Source of the DNA: an uncultured Lachnospiraceae bacterium
Lineage (GTDB): Bacteria; Bacillota; Clostridia; Lachnospirales; Lachnospiraceae
DNA length: 5,882 bases
Reading direction: 5' to 3'
Assembly: GCA_947174725.1 (NCBI GenBank)
Contig: CAMWKA010000129.1
Coordinates: forward strand, 1-5,882
Shown: one piece after another, positions 1 through 5,882 of the stretch
How positions within the stretch are numbered: position 1 is the stretch's first letter
Layout: each line of letters begins with the position of its first letter
Notes under the pieces: model-generated
Told to the model about the DNA's origin: nothing
What the model saw: only the letters and a program-made list of their open reading frames with translations
The model's database searches: none
Position numbers and translations under genes: made by a program

Positions 1-62
1 AAGGCTGCTTCGCGAAGAAGTTAGAGAAAAGAGGTTTTGGCTTTGAAATCCGCTATTCATAA
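1..62 (+). CDS. Possible 3' end of an upstream gene, reading frame undetermined
   Basis: All three forward frames are open from the window edge for a short distance, so the preceding gene probably ends here, but its frame cannot be fixed. Frame 2 ends in TGA at 44-46 and would give the C-terminus RLLREEVREKRFWL. Its stop would overlap the MATE TTG start as TTGA, a common translational-coupling junction. Frame 3 ends in TAA at 60-62 and would give FAKKLEKRGFGFEIRYS. Frame 1 ends in TAG at 22-24. Frames 2 and 3 both look protein-like. No family can be named from so few residues. The lack of any gap suggests the MATE gene is an internal member of an operon that begins before this window. Confidence 0.3.
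   Translation, partial: GCFAKKLEKRGFGFEIRYS
31..34 (+). promoter_or_regulatory. Ribosome binding site that selects the MATE TTG start
   Basis: GAGG, within the purine-rich stretch AGAAAAGAGG, lies 8 bases before the TTG at 43, which is normal spacing. It is only 2 bases before the in-frame TTG at 37, which is too close. The ATG codons at 70 and 73 have no Shine-Dalgarno-like sequence at a suitable distance. The TTG at 43 is therefore preferred. Confidence 0.55.
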
Positions 63-1419
63 TGCAAATATGATGAATGGTTCTTTATGGAATAAAATTC
101 TGCTGTTTGCACTGCCGCTGGCGGCAACCGGTATTTTGCAGCAGCTTTTTAACGCAGCCGACATAGCGGTAGTAGGACGTTTTACCGGAGATCAGGGAGA
201 AGCTGCCGTGGCGGCAGTGGGCGCAAATAGCCCTATTATCGGACTGATCGTAAATGCCTTTATCGGTATTTCCCTTGGGTCGAATGTTGTGATTGCCAAT
301 GCCGTTGGCTGTGGAAATACCAAAACCGTAAAAAAAGCAGTACATACTTCCGTCCTGCTTGCCCTTATTATAGGAGTTTTGATATCTGTTCTGGGACAGA
401 TCTTTGCAAAGAGGATCTTTCTTTCCCAGAATGTTCCTGCCGACGTGATCGATATGGCGATTTTATATTTCAGAGTATATATGATCGGGGTTCCGGTGAT
501 CCTATTGTATAATTTTGAATCTTCGATTTTCCGCGCCATAGGTAATACAAAAATACCCCTGATTGCACTGTCAATATCGGGGGTTCTTAATGTACTGCTA
601 AATTTGTTTTTTGTCTGTGTTCTGCATATGACCGTCAACGGCGTGGCGCTTGCAACGGTGATATCGAATTTGATAAGTTCCGTTATTTTATTGACCGTCC
701 TTATAAAAAGTGATGATATGATACAATTAAAAATTTCGGACCTGAAAATAGACGGACCGGTTCTGAAAAATATTTTAAGAATCGGTATTCCGGCAGGCAT
801 CCAGTCTGCGGTGTTCTCTTTTGCAAATATTATAGTCCAGAGCGCAATCAACAGTCTTGGGAAAATTGTTATGGCAGCGTCAAGTGTAGCGTTTAATATT
901 GAAGTGTTCGCCTATGATGTCCTGAACAGCTTTAGTCAGGCATGTACTACTTTTGTGGGACAAAATTACGGCGCCGGAAAAATAGACCGCTGCAAAAAAG
1001 CCTTTGGATTGTGTTATCTGGAAGGCTGTATTTTTACAGCGGCAGCGATTGGAATAATTCTTCTGCTTGGTCATGATATTTTAGCTATTTTCAACAAGAA
1101 TCCGGAAGTCATAGAAATCGGATATTACAGGCTTGTCATGATATTTGCCTCCTATTTCTTTTCTTTTTCGTATGAGGTAATGTCCGGCTATATGCGCGGT
1201 TTTGGGATGTCTTTACTGCCGGCGGTGCTGACGATCATTGGGATCTGCGGTGTGAGAATTGTGTGGATCTATCAAGTATTTCCGAAATATAAAACATTTC
1301 AGAATATTATGACGGCATATCCGATCAGTTTGTCAACAACGGCGATACTTATCTTTATTGCGTTAATTTGCTCCCATCCGGCGAAAAGGATTCTTAATAA
1401 AAGAAAAGAAGGTTCCTGA
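43..1419 (+). CDS. MATE family multidrug efflux transporter
   Basis: This is an integral membrane antiporter of the MATE family (NorM/DinF-like), which expels drugs or other organic compounds in exchange for Na+ or H+. From the TTG start it has 458 residues, the usual MATE length, and is hydrophobic throughout, consistent with 12 membrane helices. Visible family features are the first-helix motif with Pro25 followed by LFNAAD (35-40) and VVGRF (43-47), FRAIGN (163-168), GQNYGAG (306-312) and RGFG (385-388). The segment starting GIPAGIQ (248-254) repeats the first-helix pattern about 225 residues later, as expected from the two-fold internal repeat of MATE proteins. The start is uncertain: TTG 37, TTG 43 or ATG 70/73, and GAGG at 31-34 favours 43. 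The response regulator begins one base after the stop, so co-transcription is likely. The family call is firm; the substrate and coupling ion are unknown. Confidence 0.93.
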   Translation: MKSAIHNANMMNGSLWNKILLFALPLAATGILQQLFNAADIAVVGRFTGDQGEAAVAAVGANSPIIGLIVNAFIGISLGSNVVIANAVGCGNTKTVKKAVHTSVLLALIIGVLISVLGQIFAKRIFLSQNVPADVIDMAILYFRVYMIGVPVILLYNFESSIFRAIGNTKIPLIALSISGVLNVLLNLFFVCVLHMTVNGVALATVISNLISSVILLTVLIKSDDMIQLKISDLKIDGPVLKNILRIGIPAGIQSAVFSFANIIVQSAINSLGKIVMAASSVAFNIEVFAYDVLNSFSQACTTFVGQNYGAGKIDRCKKAFGLCYLEGCIFTAAAIGIILLLGHDILAIFNKNPEVIEIGYYRLVMIFASYFFSFSYEVMSGYMRGFGMSLLPAVLTIIGICGVRIVWIYQVFPKYKTFQNIMTAYPISLSTTAILIFIALICSHPAKRILNKRKEGS

Positions 1420-1420
1420 G

Positions 1421-2089
1421 ATGAAGATTTTTATTGTGGAAGATGATGAAACGCTGGCAGGTGAAATCGCCGGATATCTGATAAAATGGGGATACGAAAC
1501 CCGGATAGCAGAAAATTTTGCTGATATTGCAAAGGAAGTGTCTCTGATGTCGCCGGATCTTATTCTGATGGATGTGAATCTTCCAAATTATGACGGGTTT
1601 TACTGGTGTGAAAAAATCCGTCAGTCTTCCACCGTTCCGATTATTTATATCAGCAGTCGTAATGATGACAGGGATAAGATCATGGCGATTGCCTGGGGCG
1701 GAGACGATTATGTGGAAAAACCCTTTTGTATGGAGCTGTTAAAGGTCAAAATAGAGGCGCTTTTGCGTAGGACCTATCAGTACAGGGAGAAAAGAGAGAT
1801 CCCCCTGTGGGGCGGACTTTGTTTTGACAGTGCTTCTCAGATCATGTTTATCGATCATAGGGAAATTGAACTGACAAAGTCGGAACGGCGAATCTTAGCA
1901 AAACTTCTTGCAGAGCGTCCGAATGTTGTTACAAGGGAAGAACTGAAGATGGAGCTGTGGAGCACAGATGAATTTATTTCAGACGGAGCCCTAACCACAG
2001 CGCTTTCCCGCCTTCGTTCCAAATTGAAGGAAGCGGCAGGCGGAGAAGTTATTTGTACGAAGAAAGGTAGAGGTTATTTTGTGCCATGA
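1421..2089 (+). CDS. OmpR-family response regulator, BceR-like
   Basis: This 222-residue cytoplasmic transcription factor is the likely partner of the following kinase. The receiver domain (about 1-118) has the acidic pocket D8-D9, phospho-acceptor D51 in LMDVNLP, the switch Ser78 in YISSRN, Tyr97 and the invariant Lys100 in KPF. The winged-helix DNA-binding domain spans about 127-222, with the recognition helix near 188-202 (DGALTTALSRLRSKL) and the C-terminal hairpin GRGYFV (216-221). The ISSRN segment and the following GGDDYVEKPF resemble BceR-type regulators of antimicrobial-peptide modules. All phosphorylation residues are present, so it should be active. An AGAAGG ribosome site at 1407-1412 sits 8 bases before ATG 1421. 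The TGA stop overlaps the kinase start (ATGA, 2086-2089), indicating translational coupling. The inferred target is the repeat-rich region at 3094-3263. The family is certain; the BceR-like subtype is supported mainly by the neighbours. Confidence 0.95.
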   Translation: MKIFIVEDDETLAGEIAGYLIKWGYETRIAENFADIAKEVSLMSPDLILMDVNLPNYDGFYWCEKIRQSSTVPIIYISSRNDDRDKIMAIAWGGDDYVEKPFCMELLKVKIEALLRRTYQYREKREIPLWGGLCFDSASQIMFIDHREIELTKSERRILAKLLAERPNVVTREELKMELWSTDEFISDGALTTALSRLRSKLKEAAGGEVICTKKGRGYFVP

Positions 2090-3093
2090 AATATTTACAG
2101 GCGTACTGGCGGAAACGGGCAGGGACAATCATGGTGGTCACTGTTCTGATGATATTTTTTAATCTTTATTATTGGCTTCTAACGAAAGATATTCCGATAA
2201 AATATTATAATTATTTTAATCTGTTATTACTGGTATCATTGCTGATACTTTTTTTCTTTGATTTTTTTGCCTTGCTTCAAGCAGAAAGGCGTAAAGAGGC
2301 TGGGATGCAATCGGATGATGTGATTGCCGCAGAATTGCCGGCGTTTGAGAATCAGGATATTGCACTGCATGATATAGAGATCCTGAAAGCGCAACTGGAA
2401 AGACGGTCGAAGGAAAACCGTGATCTGCAGGATTACGTGGCGAGATGGTGCCATGAAATCAAGATTCCGCTGGCGGCAGCTCTTTTGATGGATGAGAAGA
2501 TCCGGGACGAACAGCTGAGGGGAGATTTGCGGGGACAGCTGGAACGGATCAACCAGCAGGTCCGCTCTATGCTGCTTGGATGCAGATTGCAGGGAGACTG
2601 GCTGGATCTCAAGATCCAAAAGACGGATCTTAGGGAGTGCGTCAATACGGCTGTGAAAAACAATCAGTTTTTTCTGATCCAAAAGAACTTTACTTTAGAT
2701 ATCCATATGGAAGACCATAAGGTGTATACCGATCCGTCCTGGCTGGTTTATATTCTCGACCAGCTTTTTTCTAATGCGATAAAATATGCCACAGAGCAGC
2801 CATGTCTTATCATTCGTTCCAAAAAAACAGAGGATGCAGTGATCTTATCTGTGGAAGATCATGGGGAAGGAATTTTGGAAAGTGATATCCGCAGAGTTTT
2901 TGAAAAGGGATTTACCGGAAGCAATCATCATAATGGAAAGTATAAATCCACAGGGATGGGGCTTTATATGGTCTCCAGAGTCGCCGAGAAACTGGAACAT
3001 GAGATTTGGATTGAAAGCGAAGCTGGGAAGTATACGAAGGTGTTGTTGGTGTTTCGGAGATATGGAGGATGGCAGAAAGATTTAAAAGGATAA
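2086..3093 (+). CDS. Intramembrane-sensing histidine kinase, BceS-like
   Basis: This is a 335-residue membrane sensor kinase, close in length to characterised BceS proteins. Two helices (about 12-32 and 42-64) are joined by an external loop of only about 9 residues (TKDIPIKYY), so it can hardly bind a ligand itself. In Bce systems such kinases take their signal from the transporter. A charged helical linker (about 88-120) leads to the H-box, with phospho-acceptor His123 in RWCHEIKIP. The ATPase domain follows, with N-box Asn230 (FSNAIKY), G1 box DHGEG (258-262), F-box FEKGF (272-276) and G2 box GMGLYM (290-295). Every catalytic motif is intact. The start ATG 2086 overlaps the regulator stop by 4 bases; a purine-rich AAAGGTAGAGG lies just upstream, although its GAGG is 12 bases from the ATG. 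No terminator hairpin with a T tract follows the TAA. The histidine kinase call is firm; the Bce subtype is very likely from topology and context. Confidence 0.94.
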   Translation: MKYLQAYWRKRAGTIMVVTVLMIFFNLYYWLLTKDIPIKYYNYFNLLLLVSLLILFFFDFFALLQAERRKEAGMQSDDVIAAELPAFENQDIALHDIEILKAQLERRSKENRDLQDYVARWCHEIKIPLAAALLMDEKIRDEQLRGDLRGQLERINQQVRSMLLGCRLQGDWLDLKIQKTDLRECVNTAVKNNQFFLIQKNFTLDIHMEDHKVYTDPSWLVYILDQLFSNAIKYATEQPCLIIRSKKTEDAVILSVEDHGEGILESDIRRVFEKGFTGSNHHNGKYKSTGMGLYMVSRVAEKLEHEIWIESEAGKYTKVLLVFRRYGGWQKDLKG

Positions 3094-3095
3094 AA

Positions 3096-3134
3096 ATGAT
3101 TGAAAGTTGGGAAATTGATATTGAAAGTATGTAA
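3096..3134 (+). CDS. Possible 12-codon micro-ORF after the kinase gene
   Basis: An ATG two bases after the kinase stop opens a 12-codon frame, MIESWEIDIESM, ending in TAA at 3132-3134. AAGGA at 3086-3090 lies 5 bases upstream and could serve as a ribosome site. The peptide is acidic and contains IES twice, which simply reflects the 9-base direct repeat in the DNA. Its stop falls inside the first TGTAAG element. Such a short frame easily arises by chance and nothing identifies it, so it is listed only as a weak possibility. Confidence 0.1.
   Translation: MIESWEIDIESM
3099..3128 (+). repeat. Direct repeat ATTGAAAGT, 21-base period
   Basis: ATTGAAAGT occurs exactly at 3099-3107 and 3120-3128. 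The 21-base period equals two turns of B-DNA, so both copies face the same side of the helix. They lie just upstream of the TGTAA cluster and could be an additional protein-binding element. TTGAAA also resembles a -35 box, but no good -10 box lies at the right distance from either copy. Confidence 0.45.
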
Positions 3135-3145
3135 GGTTTCTTACA
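3130..3145. promoter_or_regulatory. Inverted repeat TGTAAG-N4-CTTACA, candidate regulator site
   Basis: TGTAAG (3130-3135) and CTTACA (3140-3145) form a perfect 6-base inverted repeat around GTTT. It shares its right arm with the next inverted repeat. Symmetric TGTAA/TTACA sites suit dimeric OmpR-family regulators. The inferred ligand is the regulator encoded at 1421-2089. Confidence 0.5.
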
Positions 3146-3155
3146 AAAATTGTAA
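3141..3155. promoter_or_regulatory. Inverted repeat TTACAA-N3-TTGTAA, BceR-box-like
   Basis: TTACAA (3141-3146) and TTGTAA (3150-3155) form a perfect inverted repeat around AAA. Read as TTACA-N5-TGTAA it resembles the TnACA-N4-TGTAA motif described for Bacillus BceR-type regulators, with one extra spacer base. It lies about 55-70 bases upstream of the -10 box proposed at 3209. An alternative AAGGTT/AACCTT pairing (3133-3138 with 3154-3159) could form an RNA hairpin, but no T tract follows it. Confidence 0.5.
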
Positions 3156-3170
3156 CCTTCCCATGTGCTT

Positions 3171-3189
3171 TGTAAGGAAGATGTAAGGA
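3171..3189 (+). promoter_or_regulatory. Tandem direct repeat TGTAAGGA, 11-base period
   Basis: TGTAAGGA occurs exactly at 3171-3178 and 3182-3189. Two direct half-sites 11 bases apart are the classic footprint of an OmpR/PhoB-family dimer binding head to tail. The second copy overlaps where a -35 box should lie for the -10 box at 3209, and no TTGACA-like sequence is present there. This fits activation by a bound regulator replacing -35 recognition. The half-site also appears at 3130 and, as TGTAACC, at 3151. Confidence 0.6.
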
Positions 3190-3196
3190 TTATTTC

Positions 3197-3212
3197 TGTA
3201 GATTCTTCTACA
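3197..3212. repeat. Inverted repeat TGTAGA-N4-TCTACA overlapping the -10 box
   Basis: TGTAGA (3197-3202) and TCTACA (3207-3212) are a perfect 6-base inverted repeat around TTCT. It has the same architecture as the 3130-3145 element but differs inside the arms. It overlaps the proposed -10 box, so a protein bound here would be expected to block transcription. It could instead be chance symmetry. Confidence 0.4.
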
Positions 3213-3214
3213 AT
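3209..3214 (+). promoter_or_regulatory. Candidate -10 box TACAAT of the transporter operon
   Basis: TACAAT matches 5 of 6 bases of the TATAAT consensus. The -35 region at 17-base spacing (about 3186-3191) is AGGATT, a poor match, and is partly occupied by the second TGTAAGGA repeat. An RNA starting near 3221 would carry a leader of roughly 43 bases before the ATPase ATG. TATAGA at 3220 is a weaker alternative. Confidence 0.45.
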
Positions 3215-3250
3215 ATCTTTATAGATCATGATAACAAAAGCAGATCAAAG

Positions 3251-3257
3251 AAGGAGG
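3251..3257 (+). promoter_or_regulatory. Ribosome binding site of the ABC ATPase gene
   Basis: AAGGAGG, a full Shine-Dalgarno match, lies 6 bases before ATG 3264. It decides the start: the longer in-frame ORF from ATG 3228 would place this site inside the coding region and has no ribosome site of its own. Confidence 0.9.
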
Positions 3258-3263
3258 ATATTT

Positions 3264-4025
3264 ATGAAGAAAGTTGTAGAAGTTGCCGGACTGCAAAAGA
3301 GTTATGGGGGTCGTGGGTTTAAGGCGGTGGCGTTAAAAGGTATAGACCTTTGCATTAATGAAAAGGATTTTATCGCTGTTATGGGACCGTCCGGTTCCGG
3401 GAAAACCACGCTGCTAAATATTCTATCGACGATTGATAAGGCGTCGCAGGGGACTGTCTTGATCGACGGGATGGATGTTTCCCGTATTTCCAATAAGGAT
3501 CTTTCCAGACTACGCAGGGATAAGATTGGATTTATATTTCAGGAGTATAACCTGTTAGATACCATGACGCTGCAGGATAATATTGCGCTGCCCTTGTCTT
3601 TGAACGGGGTTTCGGGACGCATCTGTCTGGAACAGACAGAAGAACTGGCGAAGATGTTTGGTCTGACGGCGCATTTGAAAAAATATCCTTATCAGCTGTC
3701 CGGAGGACAGAAACAGCGGGGCGCGATCTGCAGGGCGTTGATCACGAATCCGCAGATCATCTTTGCCGATGAGCCGACGGGTGCTTTGGATTCCGCTTCC
3801 GGCAGGGAACTTTTAGAGTGCATGCAGGATGTTAATGAAAACAGGGGCGCCACAATTCTTATGGTCACGCATGATCCATTCTGTGCTTCTTATGCAAAAG
3901 ATGTATTCTTCTTAAGTGACGGTTCCATCAAATGCAAAATCAGCCGTGGCAGCAGCCGGAAAGAGTTTTATGACCGCATTATAGGGGTAGAAACCTCCAT
4001 GGGAGGTGATTTTCTATGCGAATGA
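3264..4025 (+). CDS. ABC transporter ATP-binding protein, BceA-like (MacB/LolD type)
   Basis: This 253-residue cytoplasmic ATPase should drive the permease encoded next. All nucleotide-binding motifs are present: Walker A GPSGSGKTT (41-49), Q-loop Gln93 in FIFQEYN, signature LSGGQ (145-149), Walker B IIFAD (165-169) with catalytic Glu170, D-loop GALD (173-176) and switch His203 in VTHD. FQEYNLLDTMT and DEPTGALDS are typical of the MacB/LolD/BceA branch that powers FtsX-type permeases, which act on lipid-bound or envelope-active substrates rather than as ordinary pumps. In Bce systems the pair removes antimicrobial peptides such as bacitracin or lantibiotics from their membrane targets. The start ATG 3264 is set by AAGGAGG at 3251-3257. 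The gene overlaps the permease start by 10 bases. Transcription is probably controlled by the TGTAA-rich region upstream. The branch is firm; the substrate is unknown. Confidence 0.95.
   Translation: MKKVVEVAGLQKSYGGRGFKAVALKGIDLCINEKDFIAVMGPSGSGKTTLLNILSTIDKASQGTVLIDGMDVSRISNKDLSRLRRDKIGFIFQEYNLLDTMTLQDNIALPLSLNGVSGRICLEQTEELAKMFGLTAHLKKYPYQLSGGQKQRGAICRALITNPQIIFADEPTGALDSASGRELLECMQDVNENRGATILMVTHDPFCASYAKDVFFLSDGSIKCKISRGSSRKEFYDRIIGVETSMGGDFLCE
4001..4009 (+). promoter_or_regulatory. Ribosome binding site of the permease gene, inside the ATPase gene
   Basis: GGGAGGTGA contains a strong Shine-Dalgarno core, GGAGG at 4002-4006, 9 bases before ATG 4016. It supports the start at 4016 over the second ATG at 4022 and shows that the permease is translated from the same message as the ATPase. 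Confidence 0.8.
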
Positions 4026-5882
4026 CAAAACTTGCATTCTTAAATTTTAAGAGCAGTGCTAAAAACTTTTTGTGGCTGATCGTTTCGCTGGCTTTCACCG
4101 TTATGATTTTTCTCAACTTTGTAAATCTAATATATTCCGATGCATTGATGGAATTGGGGGAACATAATAAGAACTATGTGGATATCATTATCCGTGTACT
4201 CTGTTTTATTCTGGGGGTATTTTCCTTTTTCTATATCTGGTATGCAACTAATGTATTTCTCACCAGGCGGAAGAAGGAAATTGGAATCTATATCTTTATG
4301 GGTCTTTCCGGAGATAAGATCGGAAAAATGTATATGATAGAATCTGCATTAACCGGATTTACGGCGCTTGTGCTGGGACTTTTATTTGGTACTCTGACGA
4401 CAGGGTTGTTCCAGATGATCTTACTGACGGCATTGGATATGAAGATGATTATTGATTTTCATGTAAAGCTTATGCCGATCGTCATTACCGGTATTGTGTA
4501 TGCGGTGATTTATTCCATCTTTGTCTGGAAAGGATATTGGAATATTGCAAGAAGCAGTGTGCTTGATATGATTTCTGCGGCAAAGAGAAATGAATATGTA
4601 AGGCAGAACTCCATTCTTCTGTTTTTGAAAACCATTCTTGGGTGCGGGGTGCTTGGGAGCGGTTATTATATGGCAGTTAAGGATGCAGGACAGGAACTGC
4701 TGGGCAATGTGATGATAGCAGTAGTGCTGGTAACTATCGGCGTATATCTGCTGTTCGGAGGTTTGATTCCATTGGTTTTTCAAAAATTGGCTAAGCACAA
4801 AGTCTTTCTATATCGGAAGCAGCGGAACCTGTGGATTAATCAGATGATTTTTCGTATGAAAAAAAACTACCGGACTTATGCTATGGCAAGCGTACTGGCG
4901 CTATCTGCCGTTACAGCGCTTGCTACGGGATTTGCCATGAAGAACCGTTATGACAATATCGTTTCTTTTGAAAATACTTATACCTTTCAGTTTCTGACAA
5001 ATCAGGAAAGTATCGGAGAGCAGGCTGCGGCTATTATAGGAGATAGCCTCCTGTATCAGGGCGGGGTTCCGATTGTGATGTTGAAGGCAGAAGATGGAGA
5101 TTCCGGCTGGGGTCGTTCCGGTTATCTGATGGTTTCCTGGTCGGGACTGCGGGAACTGGCGGCGGCAACCGGACTGGAATTTGATCTGGAGGAACCAGGG
5201 GAAAACGAGGTCATTTCCTTGAGTAATATGCCATTATTATCACTTACCAATGAAGAACGGGGGACCAGAATCATTGCCGGCAGATCCTATGAACAGATCA
5301 TGACAACGCGTGTGCCTTACTTTGGTTATCTGCAGGAGCAAGGGTCTATTTATGCGGTAAGTGATACGGAATATGAGCAGCTGACGTCTGATGAGGAAGA
5401 GCTTTATACCTTTCATTACAGAATCTCGGATCCTGCCGATTTTGAACGGATAAAGGAAGCCTTAAACGTCCTAAGCAGTAATACGGAGGAGAATTATACA
5501 GGGCGCGTGGCGATAGATCCCTATAATAATGATATTGGATGGATTAAGGCATTATATCCTTTTTGCATCTTTCTGTTCATGGTCTTTGCCATGGCAAGCG
5601 GATGTATCATGTTAATGAAGGTCATCAATGATTCGGTGGAAGAAAAGCCACGTTATGAAGTTTTAGGAAAGCTGGGGATTGACAGAAAGATTTTACGCAG
5701 ATCCGTTGCCTGTGAACTGGCGGCAGCATACGGTTCGTCCTTTCTGGTTATGGCGGTTTCGTCCTATTTTTCGGTGCTGGCGCTGGCAAAAACCATGTTT
5801 ACGAACCTGATTTCTGTCAATATTGTGAGCGTTTTGGTAATATTTGCGATTTTTATCGTTTTTTATCTGTGCTCTCTTACGG
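4016..5882 (+). CDS. ABC transporter permease, BceB-like FtsX family (3' end beyond window)
   Basis: The frame stays open from ATG 4016 to the window edge, giving 622 residues; BceB-type permeases are about 650, so only a short C-terminal piece is missing. The N-terminus MRMTKLAFLNFK is typical of the family. Predicted helices lie near 18-40, 57-82, 108-132, 154-171, 200-221, 231-255, 287-308, 510-534, 564-590 and 599 onward, matching the ten-helix BceB topology. A hydrophilic stretch of about 200 residues (309-508) between helices 7 and 8 is the expected extracellular domain that recognises the peptide or its lipid-bound target. FtsX-type coupling segments follow helix 2 (RRKKEIGIYIFMGLS, 84-98) and helix 8 (YEVLGKLGIDRK, 547-558). 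It overlaps the ATPase gene by 10 bases and should form one complex with it. In known systems this permease is also the sensor for the BceS-like kinase. No frameshift or internal stop was found. Confidence 0.93.
   Translation, partial: MRMTKLAFLNFKSSAKNFLWLIVSLAFTVMIFLNFVNLIYSDALMELGEHNKNYVDIIIRVLCFILGVFSFFYIWYATNVFLTRRKKEIGIYIFMGLSGDKIGKMYMIESALTGFTALVLGLLFGTLTTGLFQMILLTALDMKMIIDFHVKLMPIVITGIVYAVIYSIFVWKGYWNIARSSVLDMISAAKRNEYVRQNSILLFLKTILGCGVLGSGYYMAVKDAGQELLGNVMIAVVLVTIGVYLLFGGLIPLVFQKLAKHKVFLYRKQRNLWINQMIFRMKKNYRTYAMASVLALSAVTALATGFAMKNRYDNIVSFENTYTFQFLTNQESIGEQAAAIIGDSLLYQGGVPIVMLKAEDGDSGWGRSGYLMVSWSGLRELAAATGLEFDLEEPGENEVISLSNMPLLSLTNEERGTRIIAGRSYEQIMTTRVPYFGYLQEQGSIYAVSDTEYEQLTSDEEELYTFHYRISDPADFERIKEALNVLSSNTEENYTGRVAIDPYNNDIGWIKALYPFCIFLFMVFAMASGCIMLMKVINDSVEEKPRYEVLGKLGIDRKILRRSVACELAAAYGSSFLVMAVSSYFSVLALAKTMFTNLISVNIVSVLVIFAIFIVFYLCSLT

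Larger units (their letters stand above)
3094..3263 (+). promoter_or_regulatory. Control region of the ABC transporter operon
   Basis: This gap between the kinase stop and the ATPase start has no convincing gene. It holds a 9-base direct repeat, several TGTAA-type half-sites in direct and inverted orientation, a -10-like box and a strong ribosome site, described separately. Its position between a Bce-type two-component pair and its transporter is where the regulator is known to act in related systems. It is more AT-rich than the flanking genes. The function is inferred from repeats and context. Confidence 0.7.

Noticed and set aside
8..17. 10-base palindrome CTTCGCGAAG near the window start
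   Set aside because: It probably lies within the end of the upstream coding region, has no loop space for a useful hairpin, and is not repeated elsewhere in the window.
192..851. 219-codon minus-strand frame
   Set aside because: It is antisense to the conserved MATE gene and has no family motif or upstream ribosome site supporting it.
3133..3159. AAGGTT/AACCTT hairpin as an intrinsic terminator after the kinase gene
   Set aside because: The stem is only 6 pairs plus an interrupted inner stem, it is not GC-rich, and CCCATGTGC rather than a T tract follows. It fits better as overlapping binding sites.
2912..3229. 105-codon minus-strand frame covering the kinase end and the gap
   Set aside because: Most of it is antisense to the kinase gene, no ribosome site precedes its start, and it shows no recognisable protein features.
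3228..3263. 12-codon N-terminal extension of the ATPase from ATG 3228
   Set aside because: It would place the AAGGAGG site inside the coding region, has no ribosome site of its own, and adds residues not expected before the conserved ATPase N-terminus.
4421..4798. 125-codon minus-strand frame
   Set aside because: It is antisense to the permease, whose frame is continuous and has clear membrane helices and family motifs; the composition of the reverse frame looks like a shadow.

Overview
The window looks like chromosomal DNA of a low-to-moderate GC Firmicute, most likely a gut Clostridia or Lachnospiraceae-type bacterium. This rests on strong AAGGAGG-type ribosome binding sites, tight same-strand packing with 4-10 base overlaps, a clostridial-looking MATE transporter and a Bce-type (bacitracin-efflux-like) peptide-detoxification module. 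The taxonomic guess is inference; no rRNA or marker gene is present. All genes are on the + strand.

Layout. Positions 1-62 hold the probable 3' end of an unidentified upstream gene. A complete MATE multidrug efflux transporter follows (43-1419, TTG start). One base after its stop lies an OmpR-family response regulator (1421-2089). This overlaps by an ATGA junction a small two-helix membrane histidine kinase of the intramembrane-sensing BceS type (2086-3093). A 170-base gap (3094-3263) is dense with repeated TGTAA half-sites, inverted repeats and a -10-like box, and is read as the control region of the downstream transporter. An ABC ATPase (3264-4025) then overlaps by 10 bases an FtsX/BceB-like permease (4016 to beyond 5882), which lacks only its last residues.

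How the parts fit. In characterised Bce systems the permease, with its large extracellular domain, detects a cell-envelope-active antimicrobial peptide and signals to the kinase, which has almost no extracellular part. The kinase phosphorylates the regulator, which activates the ABC transporter promoter. The order here (regulator, kinase, regulated gap, ATPase, permease) matches that model. The substrate cannot be read from sequence. The less standard element is the MATE exporter directly upstream of, and probably co-transcribed with, the two-component genes.

No RNA gene, CRISPR array, insertion sequence or phage element was seen. The protein families are known; the parts most worth checking are the architecture of the 3094-3263 control region and the MATE linkage.
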